Of a stretch of DNA of 64,000 nucleotides, positions 25,709-35,841 are shown in pieces. The notes beneath the pieces were generated by a model. That model searched no databases, had not been told where the DNA came from, and saw only the letters and a program-made list of their open reading frames with translations. The translations under genes and the position numbers were made by a program. Origin of the DNA: an uncultured Acidovorax sp. (lineage in GTDB: Bacteria; Pseudomonadota; Gammaproteobacteria; Burkholderiales; Burkholderiaceae_C); contig CAJYKV010000027.1 in assembly GCA_913774955.1 (NCBI GenBank), positions 186,001-250,000 on the forward strand, in the 5' to 3' direction. The number at the start of each line of letters is the position of its first letter. The stretch's first letter is position 1.

Positions 25709-26497
25709 TCAGTGCCCCTCCGCTTGTTCCGCCGCGATCACCGAGCCCAGGTAGGCCTCCTGCACGCGCGGGTTCGCGCGCACGGCCTCGGGCGTGTCGA
25801 AGGCGATCACCTCCCCGTACACCACCACCGCGATGCGGTCGGCCAGGCCGAACACCACGCCCATGTCGTGCTCCACCGTGAGCAGCGTGCGGCCCTGCGT
25901 CACCTCGCGGATCAGCTGGATGAAGCGCGCCGTCTCGCTCTTGCTCATGCCGGCCGTGGGTTCGTCCAGCAGGATCACGCTCGCGCCGCCGGCGATGGTG
26001 ATGCCGATCTCCAGTGCACGCTGCTCGGCGTAGGTGAGGTTCATCGCCAGCGTGTCGCGCTTCGGTGCGAGGTGGATCTGCTCGAGCAGTTCCTCCGCCC
26101 GCGCGTTCGCATCGTGCAACCGCGAGAGGAAACGCCAGAAGCTGTAGCGGTAGCCCAGGCTCCAGAGCACCCCGCACCGCAGGTTCTCGAACACGCTCAG
26201 TTTCGGGAAGATGTTGGTGATCTGGAAGCTGCGCGACAGCCCCATGCGGTTGATCTCGTAGGGCGCGCGGCCGTCGATGCGCTGGCCGTTCAGCAGCACC
26301 TCGCCGCTGGTGGGCCCGAAGCGGCCGCTGATCAGGTTGAACAGCGTGGACTTGCCCGCGCCGTTCGGCCCGATGATGGCCACGCGCTCGCCCGGGCGCA
26401 CCGCCAGGTTGGCGCCGCGGATGATCTCGGTCTTGCCGAAGCGCTTGCGCAGGTCGCGCAGCTCCAGTGCCGGGGTGCCGTTGTCCGTCGCCATCAT
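25709..26497 (-). CDS. livG: Branched-chain amino acid-type ABC transporter ATPase, LivG-like
   Basis: A 262-residue ATPase: Walker A GPNGAGKSTLFNLISG (about 43-58), the long LivG insertion SFQITNIFPKLSVFENLRCG, and Walker B ILLDEPTAGMSKSE. The signature region reads LTYAEQRALEIG, the Y-A-E-Q form common in LivG proteins. Its ATG overlaps the livM stop (ATGA), indicating translational coupling; a second ATG three bases later is equally possible. It works with LivF as a heterodimer on the LivHM channel. Confidence 0.92.
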   Translation of the reverse strand: MMATDNGTPALELRDLRKRFGKTEIIRGANLAVRPGERVAIIGPNGAGKSTLFNLISGRFGPTSGEVLLNGQRIDGRAPYEINRMGLSRSFQITNIFPKLSVFENLRCGVLWSLGYRYSFWRFLSRLHDANARAEELLEQIHLAPKRDTLAMNLTYAEQRALEIGITIAGGASVILLDEPTAGMSKSETARFIQLIREVTQGRTLLTVEHDMGVVFGLADRIAVVVYGEVIAFDTPEAVRANPRVQEAYLGSVIAAEQAEGH

Positions 26498-27816
26498 GCG
26501 CGGCCTCCCTGCGCGGCTGCGCCCAGTTGCATGTCTCGCTCGATCGCCTCCTGCGTGGCGCCCCAGCGGCGCGCGAAGGCCCGCCGGCTGATTTCGAACA
26601 GGGTCGCGCCCACCGCGAAGACGCCCACGGCGCCGATCCAGGTCGCCGGACTGCGCGCGTCGAGCGTGGCCCCGAGGAATCCGATCTGCGGCCCGAGCGC
26701 CGCGTTGAGCTGCAGATGGTAGGTCATCTCGATCATCGCCGCGGCGCCCAGCACGGCGACGAGCGCCGAGGCCCCGACGGCCAGGTAGGCGGGCAGCAGC
26801 GGCTTCAGGCGGCCGTGGCGCGCCACGCGCAGATTCATCATGATCAGGCTGGCGATGCCGCCCGGCGCATACATCACCATGAGGAGGAAGACGAGGCCGA
26901 GGTACAGCAGCCAGGCCTTCGACAGCTCCGACAGCAGCACCGAGGCGAACACCAGCAGCACCGCACCGATGATCGGGCCGAAGAAGAAGGTCGCCCCGCC
27001 GAGGAAGGTGAACAGCAGGTAGGAGCCCGAGCGCATCACGCTCACGCTGTCGGCCGCGGTGACGATCTCGAAGTTGATCGCCGCCAGCGCCCCGCCGATG
27101 CCGGCGAAGAAGCCGGAGATGATGAAGGCGTAGTAGCGCACGCGCTGGGTGTTGTAGCCGATGAACTCGACCCGCTCCGGGTTGTCGCGCACCGCGTTCA
27201 GCATGCGCCCCAGCGGCGTGCCGGTGAAGGCGAACATCAGCGCCGTGCAGACGAAGCAGTAGGCCGCGATCAGGTAGTACACCTGGATCGCCGGGCCGAA
27301 GGTGATGCCGAAGAAGCCCTGGCCGTAGACGCGGTCGGTGGTGATGCCGCCCTCGCCGCCGAACACCTCGGGGAACATCAGCGCCATCGACGCCACCAGC
27401 TCGCCGATGCCGAGCGTGATCATCGCGAAGGTGGTGCCGGATTTCTTCGTGGTGACGAAGCCCAGCAGCACCGCGAAGAACATGCCCGCCAGCCCGCCGA
27501 CGAGCGGGATTAGCACCAGCGGGATGGGCAGCGCGCCCTTGCCCGCCCAGTTCATGGCGTGCACCGCCATGAACGAGCCCAGGCCGGTGTAGACGGCATG
27601 CCCGAAGCTCAGCATGCCGCCCTGCCCCAGCAGGATGTTGTAGGAGAGGCAGATGATGATGAGGTAGCCGATCTGCGCGAGCATGGTGAGCGCGAGGCTG
27701 CTCGTGAACACCTTGGGTGCCACGATGAGCGCGAGCCCGAACGCGCCCCAGACCACGGCGCGGCCGATGTTGAGCGGCCGGAAACGGTAGACGCCGGAAG
27801 ATGGATGCATGGCCAT
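26494..27816 (-). CDS. livM: Branched-chain amino acid-type ABC permease, LivM-like
   Basis: A 440-residue inner-membrane permease with about ten hydrophobic segments. The coupling region FVTTKKSGTTFAMITLGIGEL and GVDFI-like EFIGYNTQRVRYYAFIISGFFAGIGGALAA match LivM. The C-terminal 120 residues (from about 320) add two or three further hydrophobic stretches not present in short LivM proteins (E. coli 425). It follows livH by four bases and precedes livG with overlap. The substrate is set by the binding protein upstream. Confidence 0.92.
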   Translation of the reverse strand: MAMHPSSGVYRFRPLNIGRAVVWGAFGLALIVAPKVFTSSLALTMLAQIGYLIIICLSYNILLGQGGMLSFGHAVYTGLGSFMAVHAMNWAGKGALPIPLVLIPLVGGLAGMFFAVLLGFVTTKKSGTTFAMITLGIGELVASMALMFPEVFGGEGGITTDRVYGQGFFGITFGPAIQVYYLIAAYCFVCTALMFAFTGTPLGRMLNAVRDNPERVEFIGYNTQRVRYYAFIISGFFAGIGGALAAINFEIVTAADSVSVMRSGSYLLFTFLGGATFFFGPIIGAVLLVFASVLLSELSKAWLLYLGLVFLLMVMYAPGGIASLIMMNLRVARHGRLKPLLPAYLAVGASALVAVLGAAAMIEMTYHLQLNAALGPQIGFLGATLDARSPATWIGAVGVFAVGATLFEISRRAFARRWGATQEAIERDMQLGAAAQGGRA

Positions 27817-27820
27817 GGTG

Positions 27821-28774
27821 TCAGTCCTCCCGTGTTCCGAGCAGCCCCTTCGGGCGGAAGATCAGGATCAGCACGAGGAACAGGTAGGGCAGGATCGGGG
27901 CGACCTGCGAGATGGTGAGCTTGAGCACGGGGTAGCCGAAGGTCTGGTCCGTCACCGCCATGCCGACCGCCCGCAGCGCGCTCGCCAGCGAGTAGTCGAG
28001 CGCGACGGCGAAGGTCTGCACCAGCCCGATGATGAGCGAGGCGAGGAAGGCGCCGGCGAGCGAGCCCATGCCGCCCACCACCACCACGACGAAGATGATC
28101 GAGCCGACCGATGCCGCCATGGCCGGCTCGGTGACGTAGGTGTTGCCGCCGATCACGCCGGCGAGCCCGGCGAGCGCGCAGCCGCCGCCGAACACCAGCA
28201 TGAACACGCGCGGCACGTTGTGGCCGAGCGCCTCCACCATCTCCGGCTGCTTGAGCGCGGCCTGGATGACGAGGCCGATGCGCGTGCGGGTGAGCACCAG
28301 CCAGACCGAGACGAGCATCAGCAGCGCCACCAGCATCACGAAGGACCGGGACTTGGGGAACTGCGTGCCGTAGAGCGAGAAGAGCGGCCCCTGCAGCTGC
28401 GTCGGCAGGCCGTAGGGCACCGTGGAGCGGCCCCACACCAGCTGCACGATCTCCAGGATGAGGTAGGAGAGGCCGAAGGTCACCAGCAGTTCCGGCACGT
28501 GGCCGAACTTGTGCACCCGCCGCAGCGCGTAGCGCTCGAAGGCCGCGCCCAGGGCGCCCACCGCCAGTGGCGCGATGACGAGCGCGGGCCAGAAGCCCAC
28601 AACGCCCGAGATCGAATACGCGAAATAGGCGCCGAGCATGTAGAAGCTGGTGTGCGCGAAATTGAGCACGCCCATCATGCTGAAGATGAGCGTCAGCCCG
28701 GAACTCAGCATGAACAGCAGGAGCCCGTAGCTCACGCCGTTGAGCAGGGAGATGACGAAAAACTCGAGGTTCAT
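27821..28774 (-). CDS. livH: Branched-chain amino acid-type ABC permease, LivH-like
   Basis: A 317-residue inner-membrane permease with eight or so hydrophobic helices. The start MNLEFFVISLLNGVSYGLLL and SGLTLIFSMMGVLNFAHTSFYMLGAY (about 27-52) are the standard LivH fingerprint, and VFGGGCALAGLAGVIGG is the conserved helical hairpin. Forms the channel with LivM. The gene follows that of the binding protein by 121 bases that hold a small GC-rich hairpin. Confidence 0.93.
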   Translation of the reverse strand: MNLEFFVISLLNGVSYGLLLFMLSSGLTLIFSMMGVLNFAHTSFYMLGAYFAYSISGVVGFWPALVIAPLAVGALGAAFERYALRRVHKFGHVPELLVTFGLSYLILEIVQLVWGRSTVPYGLPTQLQGPLFSLYGTQFPKSRSFVMLVALLMLVSVWLVLTRTRIGLVIQAALKQPEMVEALGHNVPRVFMLVFGGGCALAGLAGVIGGNTYVTEPAMAASVGSIIFVVVVVGGMGSLAGAFLASLIIGLVQTFAVALDYSLASALRAVGMAVTDQTFGYPVLKLTISQVAPILPYLFLVLILIFRPKGLLGTRED

Positions 28775-28873
28775 CGGGATCAGGCCGCGAGGCGCTGCGG
28801 GAAGGCGGAGGAGAGAGGACGGGCCGGAGCCGGAACCCGGGAGGGCATGCCCGCGGGCCCGTCCGATGCGAAG

Positions 28874-28888
28874 GCCCCGCTGCGGGGC
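28874..28888 (-). terminator. Short GC hairpin after the Liv-type binding protein gene
   Basis: GCCCC-GCAGC-GGGGC on the minus strand, eight bases after the binding protein stop. It has no T tract. Hairpins at this place often reduce read-through or protect the abundant binding-protein message from decay, giving more binding protein than permease. Confidence 0.45.
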
Positions 28889-28895
28889 TGGGCGG

Positions 28896-30131
28896 TCAGG
28901 ACGGCCGCTTCATCTGGCACGACGTGGGCGTGCTCGCCACGTAGGGCTCGTAGTACTTCACGGGCACGAAGGTGTAGCCCGTGTTCTCCGCGTCGTTCGG
29001 GTACTTGCCCCCCGCCTTCTCCCACTTGGAGACGAACAGGCCCTGCTGCAGCTGGTGGTCGGACTTGCGCATCTCCACCTCGCCGTTGAAGCTGTTGAAC
29101 TTCATGCCTTCGAGCACCTGCGCCACCTTCACGGGATCGGTGCTCTTGGCCTTGACGAAGCCGGCGTCGAGCATCGCGAACGCGTGGTACACGGCGCCCG
29201 TATACATGTCGTCGTTGAACTTCTTCTTGTACTCCGTCACCACCCGGCCGATGTCGCCGGGCAGGTTCAGGTGGTTGTACGAGACCATGTACACGCGCCC
29301 CGCGGCGGCCGCGCCCATGGCGGTGGGCGATCCGGTCACGCCGCCGTAGTAGGTGTAGAAGTTGACGTTGTTCAGCCCCGCGTCGTTGGCGGCCTTGATC
29401 AGCAGGGCGAGGTCGGAGCCCCAGTTGCCGGTGATCACCGTGTCGGCGCCGGACTGCTTGATCTTCGCGATGTAGGGCGCGAAGTCGCGCACCTGGGCGA
29501 GCGGATGCAGGTCGTCGCCCACGATCTGCACGTCGGGCCGCTTGCGCGCGAGGTTTTCCTTGGCGTACTTGGCGACCTGCTGCCCGTGCGCGTAGTTCTG
29601 GTTGATCAGGTAGACCTTCTTGATCTCGGGCTGGTCCTTCATGAAGGTGGTCATGGCCTCCATCTTCATCGACGTGTCGGCATCGAGGCGGAAGTGCCAG
29701 TAGCTGCATTTGCTGTTGGTGAGGTCCGGGTCCACCGCCGCATAGTTCAGGTAGACCACCTCCTTGCCGGGGTTGCGGGCATTGTGCTTTTCCAGCGCGT
29801 CCATGATGGCGAGTGCCGGGCCCGAGCCGTTGCCCTGCACCACGTAGCGTGCGCCCTGGTCCATCGCCGAGCGCAGCGCGCTGGTGGTCTCCTGCGGGCT
29901 CAGCTTGTTGTCGATGCCGATGATCTCGAACTTCACTCCCGAGGCGTTCTTCTTGCTGAACTCGTCGGCCAGGAACTGGAAGCTCTTGAGCTGGTTGGTG
30001 CCCACCGCCGCCATCAGGCCCGAGAGCGGATCGAGCCAGGCGATCTTCACAGTCTCGCCCTTTTGGGCGAATGCGCTGCCTGCGGTCGCCAAGATTGCAG
30101 ATGCGGCTACTAACTTGATAGCAAATCTCAT
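28896..30131 (-). CDS. Liv-type periplasmic substrate-binding protein
   Basis: A 411-residue secreted type I binding protein. Residues 1-23 form the signal peptide (MRFAIKLVAASAILATAGSAFA). The mature chain opens GETVKIAWLDPLSGLMAAVG, the usual first strand of LivK-like proteins, and continues with YAHGQQVAKYAKENL and ADTVITGNWGSDLALLIK. Lengthwise it is larger than LivK (about 370), like the group bound to aromatic or acyl substrates. The gene leads the transporter operon (AAGGAGA before the ATG). The substrate is not established: the acyl-CoA ligase gene upstream hints at a carboxylic acid and not only at Leu/Ile/Val. Confidence 0.88.
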   Translation of the reverse strand: MRFAIKLVAASAILATAGSAFAQKGETVKIAWLDPLSGLMAAVGTNQLKSFQFLADEFSKKNASGVKFEIIGIDNKLSPQETTSALRSAMDQGARYVVQGNGSGPALAIMDALEKHNARNPGKEVVYLNYAAVDPDLTNSKCSYWHFRLDADTSMKMEAMTTFMKDQPEIKKVYLINQNYAHGQQVAKYAKENLARKRPDVQIVGDDLHPLAQVRDFAPYIAKIKQSGADTVITGNWGSDLALLIKAANDAGLNNVNFYTYYGGVTGSPTAMGAAAAGRVYMVSYNHLNLPGDIGRVVTEYKKKFNDDMYTGAVYHAFAMLDAGFVKAKSTDPVKVAQVLEGMKFNSFNGEVEMRKSDHQLQQGLFVSKWEKAGGKYPNDAENTGYTFVPVKYYEPYVASTPTSCQMKRPS

Positions 30132-30293
30132 CGCCTGTCTCCTTGCGTTGTAGGGGGTCACCGGAACACGACGCAGCGTACAGGCGAGGTCCGCGGCGGG
30201 ATTCAGGGATTCACCCTAGCGCCTATCCCGCAGGCGACTCGGCCGGGCGCGCCGCACGCCCCGCCCGGGCCTGCGGCGCGGCCGCCGCAGCCG

Positions 30294-31934
30294 TCAGAGA
30301 CCGGGCAGGCGGTAGTCCCTGAGCTGTTCGCGCAGCCGCGCCTTCAGCATCTTGCCGGTGGCCCCGATCGGGATCGCGTCCAGGAAAACCACGTCGTCCG
30401 GAACCTGCCACTTGGCCGTCTTGCCCTGGTAGAAGGCCAGCAGCTCGTCGCGCGTGAGCTGCGCGCCCGCGCGCAGCACCACCGCCACGATGGGGCGCTC
30501 GTCCCACTTCGGATGCGGCATGCCCACGCACGCCGCCATGGCGACGGCGGGATGGGCCATGGCGATGTTCTCGATGTCGATCGAGCTGATCCACTCGCCG
30601 CCGGACTTGATCACGTCCTTGCTCCGGTCGGTGATCTGCATGTAGCCGTCCGGGTCGATCGTAGCCACGTCGCCCGTCGGGAACCAGCCGCGGCCCTGCG
30701 CGTCGGGCACGAGCGGGCTGCCGGCGGCGCGGTAGTAGCGGTCCACGATCCAGGGCCCCTTGACCAGCAGGTCGCCGTAGGCCTTGCCGTCCCAGGGCAG
30801 CTCGCGGCCTTCGCCGTCGACGATCTTCATGTCCACGCCGAAGATCGCCCGACCCTGCTTGAGCAGGATCTTCATGCGTTCGTCCTCGGGCAGATCCAGG
30901 TGCTTGTTCTTGAGCGAGCACAGCGTGCCGAGAGGGCTCATCTCGGTCATGCCCCACGCATGCAGCACCCGCACGCCGTATTCGTTCTGGAAGGCCTCGA
31001 TCATCGCGGGCGGGCAGGCCGAGCCGCCGATCACCGTGCGCTGCAGCTTGCCGAAACGCAGGCCGTTGGCCTTCGCATGCTGCAGCAGCATCTGCCACAC
31101 GGTGGGCACGCCGGCCGCGAAGGTCACGCCCTCGGCCGCCATGAGGTCATAGACGGATTTGCCGTCGAGCGCGGGTCCGGGGAACACCAGCTTGCAGCCG
31201 GTGAGCGGCGCGGAATACGGAATGCCCCAAGCATTGACGTGGAACATCGGCACCACCGGCAGCACCGCGTCGCTCGCCGACAGGCCCATGACATCGGGCA
31301 GCGCCGCGGCGTAGGCGTGCAGGATCGACGAGCGGTGGCTGTAGAGGACCCCCTTCGGGTCGCCGGTGGTGCCGCTCGTGTAGCAGAGGCTGGATGCCGA
31401 GTTCTCGTCGAACGACGGCCATGCGTAGTCGGCCGATGCGGCACCGATCCAGGCTTCGTAGCTCACGAGGCCGGGAATGCCCGTGTCGGCGGGCAGCCGG
31501 TCGGCATCGCACAGCGCCACCCAGCGGCGCACGGAGGGGCACTTGGCATGCACCGCCTGCACGATGGGCAGGAACGTGAGGTCGAAGCAGAGCACCTGGT
31601 CTTCCGCGTGGTTCACGATCCAGGCGACCTGTTCGGGGTGGAGGCGCGGATTGATCGTGTGCAGCACACGGCCCGAGCCGCTCACGCCGTAGTACATCTC
31701 CAGGTGGCGGTAGCCGTTCCAGGCCAGGCTGGCCACGCGGTCGCTGAAGGCGAGGCCGTCGGTGTCGAGGGCGTTGGCGAGCTGGCGCGAGCGCGCCGCC
31801 ATGTCGCGGTAGGTGTAGCGGTGGATATCGCCCTCCACGCGCCGCGAGACGATCTGCGCATCGCCGTGGTGGCGCTCCGCGAACTCGACGAGCGTCGAAA
31901 TCAGCAGGGGTTGGCTCTGCATCAGGCCCAGCAT
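30294..31934 (-). CDS. Acyl-CoA synthetase (long/medium-chain fatty acid-CoA ligase family)
   Basis: A 546-residue adenylate-forming enzyme joining a carboxylic acid to CoA with ATP. Core motifs are [17 protein letters not shown] (about 183-199), [11 protein letters not shown] (about 325-335), [29 protein letters not shown] (A8 hinge region) and [10 protein letters not shown] with the catalytic Lys near the end. The start ATG at 31934 has AAGGAGACACC in front. It is on the same strand as the Liv-type transporter, whose binding protein gene begins 163 bases downstream; this pairing is common in Burkholderiales and suggests uptake plus activation of one acid. The chain or ring type of the acid is unknown. 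Confidence 0.92.
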   Translation of the reverse strand: MLGLMQSQPLLISTLVEFAERHHGDAQIVSRRVEGDIHRYTYRDMAARSRQLANALDTDGLAFSDRVASLAWNGYRHLEMYYGVSGSGRVLHTINPRLHPEQVAWIVNHAEDQVLCFDLTFLPIVQAVHAKCPSVRRWVALCDADRLPADTGIPGLVSYEAWIGAASADYAWPSFDENSASSLCYTSGTTGDPKGVLYSHRSSILHAYAAALPDVMGLSASDAVLPVVPMFHVNAWGIPYSAPLTGCKLVFPGPALDGKSVYDLMAAEGVTFAAGVPTVWQMLLQHAKANGLRFGKLQRTVIGGSACPPAMIEAFQNEYGVRVLHAWGMTEMSPLGTLCSLKNKHLDLPEDERMKILLKQGRAIFGVDMKIVDGEGRELPWDGKAYGDLLVKGPWIVDRYYRAAGSPLVPDAQGRGWFPTGDVATIDPDGYMQITDRSKDVIKSGGEWISSIDIENIAMAHPAVAMAACVGMPHPKWDERPIVAVVLRAGAQLTRDELLAFYQGKTAKWQVPDDVVFLDAIPIGATGKMLKARLREQLRDYRLPGL

Positions 31935-31950
31935 GGTGTCTCCTTGTGTG

Positions 31951-31961
31951 TCCGTTACGGA
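31951..31961. promoter_or_regulatory. Small palindrome before the acyl-CoA synthetase gene
   Basis: TCCGTTACGGA is an 11-base dyad 17 bases upstream of the synthetase ATG, in the 178-base divergent gap shared with selO. It could be an operator half of a TetR- or FadR-like site, but it is short and stands alone. Nothing else was recognised in this gap apart from the AAGGAGA ribosome site. Confidence 0.25.
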
Positions 31962-32112
31962 TGGTGATGTGACGGCCGATCCTAACCGCCGCCCCCACCG
32001 GCGCGCCCCCCGGTCAACCCCGGGGAAACGCCCTCCTGTCCGGCTGGCGACACCGGGCGGCACGGCCCCCCCAAGCCCCTGTGGGCCGCCGTGGCAAAGG
32101 CCCTGGGACACA

Positions 32113-33621
32113 ATGGGCACGATGACGACCACCGCCGCCCCCGCTGCTCCCCCCCCGCCGGCCGACATCCCTTCGGGTCTCGCGTGGAGCGAAGGTTTCG
32201 CCGCGCTCGGGCCCGCTTTCCATACCGAGTTGGTGCCGACACCGCTGCCCGACCCCCACTGGATCGCCGGCAGCGCCGACACCGCCACCCTGATCGGCAT
32301 GGACCCGGCCTGGCTGGGCAGCGATGCGGCCGTGCACGTGCTCTCGGGCAACGCCCTGCTGCGCGGCATGCGGCCGCTCGCCAGCGTCTACAGCGGGCAC
32401 CAGTTCGGCGTCTGGGCCGGGCAGTTGGGCGATGGCCGCGCCATCCTGCTCGGAGAGACGGCGAACGGCCACGAGGTGCAGCTCAAGGGTGCGGGCCGCA
32501 CGCCGTACTCCCGCATGGGCGACGGCCGCGCGGTGCTGCGCTCCTCGGTGCGCGAATTCCTCTGCAGCGAGGCGATGCATGCGCTCGGCATCCCTACCAC
32601 GCGGGCGCTCGCCCTCACCGGCTCGCCGGCCCCGGTGGCGCGCGAAGAGATCGAGACCGCCGCGGTGGTCACCCGCGTGGCCCCGAGCTTCGTGCGCTTC
32701 GGCCATTTCGAGCACTTCGCGGCGCGCGACCAGATCGCGGAGCTGCGCGCCCTGGCCGACTACGTGATCGATGGTTACTACCCGGAATGCCGGACCGCAA
32801 GTGAAGGCTCCGGCGGCAACGCCTATGTCGCGCTGCTGCGCGCGGTGGGCGAACGCACGGCGGCGCTGCTCGCGCAGTGGCAGGCCGTGGGCTTCTGCCA
32901 CGGCGTGATGAACACCGACAACATGAGCATCCTGGGACTCACGATCGACTACGGGCCCTTCCAGTTCCTGGATGCTTTCGTGCCCGGCCACATCTGCAAC
33001 CACAGCGACAGCCAGGGCCGCTACGCCTTCAACCGCCAGCCCCAGGTGGCCTACTGGAACCTGTTCTGCCTCGGCCAGGCGCTCATGCCGCTGATCGAAG
33101 ACACGGAACTGGCCCAGGCCGCGCTGGAGCCGTATCGCGCCCTCTTCCCCACGCAATACTTGCGCCGCATGCGGGACAAGCTCGGCCTGGCGGCCGCGGC
33201 CGAAGGCGACGCCCCACTGGTGGACGACCTGCTCGCGCTGCTGGCGGCAGGCGCGGTCGACTACACCATCTTCTGGCACCGGCTCTCGCAGGCCGTGGCC
33301 GCACGGGATTTTTCCCCGGTGCGCGATCTCTTCCTGGACCGCGCAGGCTGGGATGCCTGGTCCGTACGCTACACGGAGCGCCTGGACCGCGAAGACCGGC
33401 CACGGGCTGCGGCACGGATGCAGCGCACGAACCCGCGCTTCGTGCTGCGCAACCACCTGGGCGAGCTCGCCATCCGCGCCGCGAAGGGCGGCGATTTCGG
33501 CCCGCTGCATGCCCTGCAGGCCGTGCTGGCACGCCCGTTCGACGACCATCCCGACCATGCCGAATGGGCGGGCTTCCCGCCCGACTGGGCTTCTTCCATC
33601 GAAATCAGCTGCTCATCATGA
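32113..33621 (+). CDS. selO: Protein adenylyltransferase SelO (YdiU/UPF0061)
   Basis: A 502-residue pseudokinase-fold enzyme that transfers AMP from ATP to protein Ser/Thr/Tyr, linked to redox stress. Characteristic stretches are [20 protein letters not shown] (about 93-112), [46 protein letters not shown] (about 260-283, with the metal-binding Asn and Asp) and the C-terminal tail ending C-S-S, where eukaryotic SelO carries selenocysteine. ATG at 32113 or 32122 are both possible; the first is used. The stop overlaps the msrB ATG (ATGA), so SelO and methionine sulfoxide reductase are made together. Confidence 0.95.
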   Translation: MGTMTTTAAPAAPPPPADIPSGLAWSEGFAALGPAFHTELVPTPLPDPHWIAGSADTATLIGMDPAWLGSDAAVHVLSGNALLRGMRPLASVYSGHQFGVWAGQLGDGRAILLGETANGHEVQLKGAGRTPYSRMGDGRAVLRSSVREFLCSEAMHALGIPTTRALALTGSPAPVAREEIETAAVVTRVAPSFVRFGHFEHFAARDQIAELRALADYVIDGYYPECRTASEGSGGNAYVALLRAVGERTAALLAQWQAVGFCHGVMNTDNMSILGLTIDYGPFQFLDAFVPGHICNHSDSQGRYAFNRQPQVAYWNLFCLGQALMPLIEDTELAQAALEPYRALFPTQYLRRMRDKLGLAAAAEGDAPLVDDLLALLAAGAVDYTIFWHRLSQAVAARDFSPVRDLFLDRAGWDAWSVRYTERLDREDRPRAAARMQRTNPRFVLRNHLGELAIRAAKGGDFGPLHALQAVLARPFDDHPDHAEWAGFPPDWASSIEISCSS

Positions 33622-34031
33622 CCTTCCCCATCCAGAAGACCGATGCCGAATGGCAGGCCCTGCTCAAGGACAAGGGCGCCGAACCCGCCGCCTGGCAGGT
33701 GACCCGGCACGCGGCCACCGAACGCCCGTTCACCGGCAAATACGAAGCCCACTGGGCCGACGGCAGCTACCACTGCGTGTGCTGCGGCGCCAAGCTGTTC
33801 GACTCGGACACCAAGTTCGACGCGGGCTGCGGCTGGCCCAGCTTCTCCCAGGCGGTGCCCGGCGCCATCGAGGAAATCGTGGACCGCAGCCACGGCATGG
33901 TCCGCACCGAGACGGTATGTGCACAATGCGGGGCGCACCTCGGCCATGTGTTCGAGGACGGACCGGCACCGACCGGCCTGCGCTATTGCATGAACTCCGC
34001 GTCGCTGGACTTCGAGGCGGACGGCTCCTGA
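33618..34031 (+). CDS. msrB: Peptide-methionine (R)-S-oxide reductase MsrB
   Basis: A 137-residue cytosolic enzyme that repairs methionine-R-sulfoxide. Four zinc ligands are seen as CVCCG (about 53-57) and CAQCG (about 100-104); the catalytic Cys lies in RYCMNSASL near residue 122, and GCGWPSF is the substrate loop. A second Cys for recycling is in the GCGW segment. Length is standard. Its ATG overlaps the selO stop; yciB begins 25 bases after its own stop, suggesting a selO-msrB-yciB-bolA unit with an envelope and redox maintenance theme. Confidence 0.96.
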   Translation: MTFPIQKTDAEWQALLKDKGAEPAAWQVTRHAATERPFTGKYEAHWADGSYHCVCCGAKLFDSDTKFDAGCGWPSFSQAVPGAIEEIVDRSHGMVRTETVCAQCGAHLGHVFEDGPAPTGLRYCMNSASLDFEADGS

Positions 34032-34056
34032 CGGACCGGCCTCGGCCCTTCCCTTT

Positions 34057-34623
34057 ATGAAACTGCTGATCGACTTCTTCCCCATCATCCTGTTCTTCGT
34101 GGCCTTCAAGGTCTGGGGCATCTACACGGCCACGGCCGTGGCGATCGCCGCGACCATCGCGCAGATCGTCTACCTGCGTGTGCGCAACGGCCGGGTGGAG
34201 CCCATGCAATGGGTCAGCCTCGGGGTGATCGTCGTGTTCGGGGGGGCGACCCTGCTCTCCCACAGCGACACCTTCATCAAGTGGAAGCCCACGGTGCTCT
34301 ACTGGCTGATGGGCGCGGCGCTCGTGGTGGGCCAGCTGTTCTTCCGCAAGAACCTCATCCGCTCGCTCATGGGCGGGCAGATGGAGCTGCCCGAGGCGGC
34401 ATGGCGTACGATGAACTGGAGCTGGACGGCCTTCTTCCTGGTGATGGGCGTGGTCAACCTGTGGGTGGCCTACACCTTCAGCACCGATGCCTGGGTGAAC
34501 TTCAAGCTCTTCGGCGGCATCGGCCTGATGGCCGTGTTCGTGATCGGGCAGGCGCTCTACCTGAGCCGCTACATGAAGGAGGCCGAGGCCGCCCACCAGG
34601 CCCCCGAGGATGTGCAGCGATGA
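34057..34623 (+). CDS. yciB: Inner membrane septation protein A (YciB/IspZ)
   Basis: A 188-residue integral membrane protein with five hydrophobic segments. The start [23 protein letters not shown] and [28 protein letters not shown]-type core (about 100-125) are the YciB signature, along with the C-terminal [13 protein letters not shown]. YciB interacts with cell-envelope and division proteins; its biochemical activity is unsettled. Overlaps the bolA start by ATGA. Confidence 0.95.
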   Translation: MKLLIDFFPIILFFVAFKVWGIYTATAVAIAATIAQIVYLRVRNGRVEPMQWVSLGVIVVFGGATLLSHSDTFIKWKPTVLYWLMGAALVVGQLFFRKNLIRSLMGGQMELPEAAWRTMNWSWTAFFLVMGVVNLWVAYTFSTDAWVNFKLFGGIGLMAVFVIGQALYLSRYMKEAEAAHQAPEDVQR

Positions 34624-34901
34624 GCGGCGCCGGCGAACCCATCTCCGTGACCGCGCAGGCCATGGAGCACCGTCTGCGCGGACGGCTGGCTCCCACGCGG
34701 CTCGAAGTGATCGATGAAAGCGCCGCGCATGCCGGCCACGTGGGGGCCAACGGGACGGGTTTCGGCACCCATTTTCGGGTGCGCATCTCGTCACCTTTGT
34801 TTACCGACCGCAGCCGCGTGGCCCGCCACCGCCTTGTGTATGATGCGCTGCAGGAGTTTATCGACCAGGGCGCGCACGCCATTGCGATCGAAGTTCTCTG
34901 A
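34620..34901 (+). CDS. BolA-family protein
   Basis: A 93-residue protein with the BolA fold: helix-strand N part ([21 protein letters not shown]), the [29 protein letters not shown] core with the conserved FxG-like and RH residues (about 49-77), and the C-terminal helix and strand. BolA proteins bind monothiol glutaredoxins carrying Fe-S clusters and may regulate transcription. Translation is coupled to yciB by ATGA. The pairing yciB-bolA-parvulin is common in beta-proteobacteria. Confidence 0.92.
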   Translation: MSGAGEPISVTAQAMEHRLRGRLAPTRLEVIDESAAHAGHVGANGTGFGTHFRVRISSPLFTDRSRVARHRLVYDALQEFIDQGAHAIAIEVL

Positions 34902-34977
34902 TCGGTCTGATTCCCACGCCCAGGGCCCATGTGGCGCACACCGTGCAGCCGGCCCTTTCCTTTTTGTGGATTTCCCA

Positions 34978-35763
34978 ATGAAGAAAAAGCTCTTGTCCGG
35001 CCTGGTGGCCGCTGCCGTGCTCGGCACCGCTGCCCTGCCTGCCCTCGCGCAGAACGTCGCCGTCGTGAACGGCAAGGCCGTGCCCAAGGAACGTGTCGAG
35101 GTCCTGAAGCAGCAGGTGGAACGCTCCGGCCGTCCGATCACCCCCGAGATCGAAGGCCAGATCAAGGAAGAAGTCATCGCCCGTGAGATCTTCCTGCAGG
35201 AAGCGCAGAAGCGCGGCCTGGAAGGCACGCAGAACGTCAAGGACCAGATGGAACTGGCCCGCCAGACGATCCTGATCCGCGAGCTGTTCACCGACTACCA
35301 GAAGGCCAACCCGGTCACCGACGCCGAGATCAAGGCCGAATACGACAAGTTCCTGGCCGCCAACACCGGCAAGGAATACAAGGCCAGCCACATCCTGGTG
35401 GAGACGGAAGACCAGGCCAAGGCCATCATCGCGTCCCTCAAGAAGGGTGCCAAGTTCGAAGACATCGCCAAGAAGCAGTCCAAGGATCCGGGATCCGGCG
35501 CGCGCGGCGGCGACCTCGACTGGGCCTCGCCCAACAGCTACGTGCCCGAGTTCACCGAAGCCCTCGTGAAGCTCGACAAGGGCAAGACGACCCAGACCCC
35601 GGTCAAGACGCAGTTCGGCTGGCACATCATCCGCCTGGACGACGTGCGCGAAGCCAAGCTGCCGAAGCTGGAAGAGGTCAAGCCCCAGATCGCGCAGCAG
35701 CTGCAGCAGCAGAAGCTGGCCAAGTTCCAGGAAGAACTGCGCGCCAAGGCGAAGGTGGAGTGA
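34978..35763 (+). CDS. Periplasmic peptidyl-prolyl isomerase (parvulin, PpiC/SurA type)
   Basis: A 261-residue secreted chaperone. Residues 1-24 form the signal peptide (MKKKLLSGLVAAAVLGTAALPALA). Residues 28-125 are the SurA-like helical chaperone part (VNGKAVPKERVEVLKQQVE); 130-225 are the rotamase domain with YKASHILVETEDQAKAI, GGDLDWASPNSYVPEF and FGWHIIRLDD, the usual His and Phe positions. The tail is a Gln/Lys-rich helix. It would assist folding of outer membrane proteins. A strong terminator follows at 35842-35864. Confidence 0.93.
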   Translation: MKKKLLSGLVAAAVLGTAALPALAQNVAVVNGKAVPKERVEVLKQQVERSGRPITPEIEGQIKEEVIAREIFLQEAQKRGLEGTQNVKDQMELARQTILIRELFTDYQKANPVTDAEIKAEYDKFLAANTGKEYKASHILVETEDQAKAIIASLKKGAKFEDIAKKQSKDPGSGARGGDLDWASPNSYVPEFTEALVKLDKGKTTQTPVKTQFGWHIIRLDDVREAKLPKLEEVKPQIAQQLQQQKLAKFQEELRAKAKVE

Positions 35764-35841
35764 TGCTCCCGGGGCACGGGGTGCGGCGGCCTTCGCGGCG
35801 CGGCACCCACGGCCCTCGCCCTGTACCAGGGCAACCCATCG

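Noticed and set aside
33613-33621. Possible selenocysteine at the SelO C terminus
   Set aside because: The C-S-S position is an ordinary Cys codon (TGC) and the TGA two codons later is the true stop, overlapped by the msrB start.
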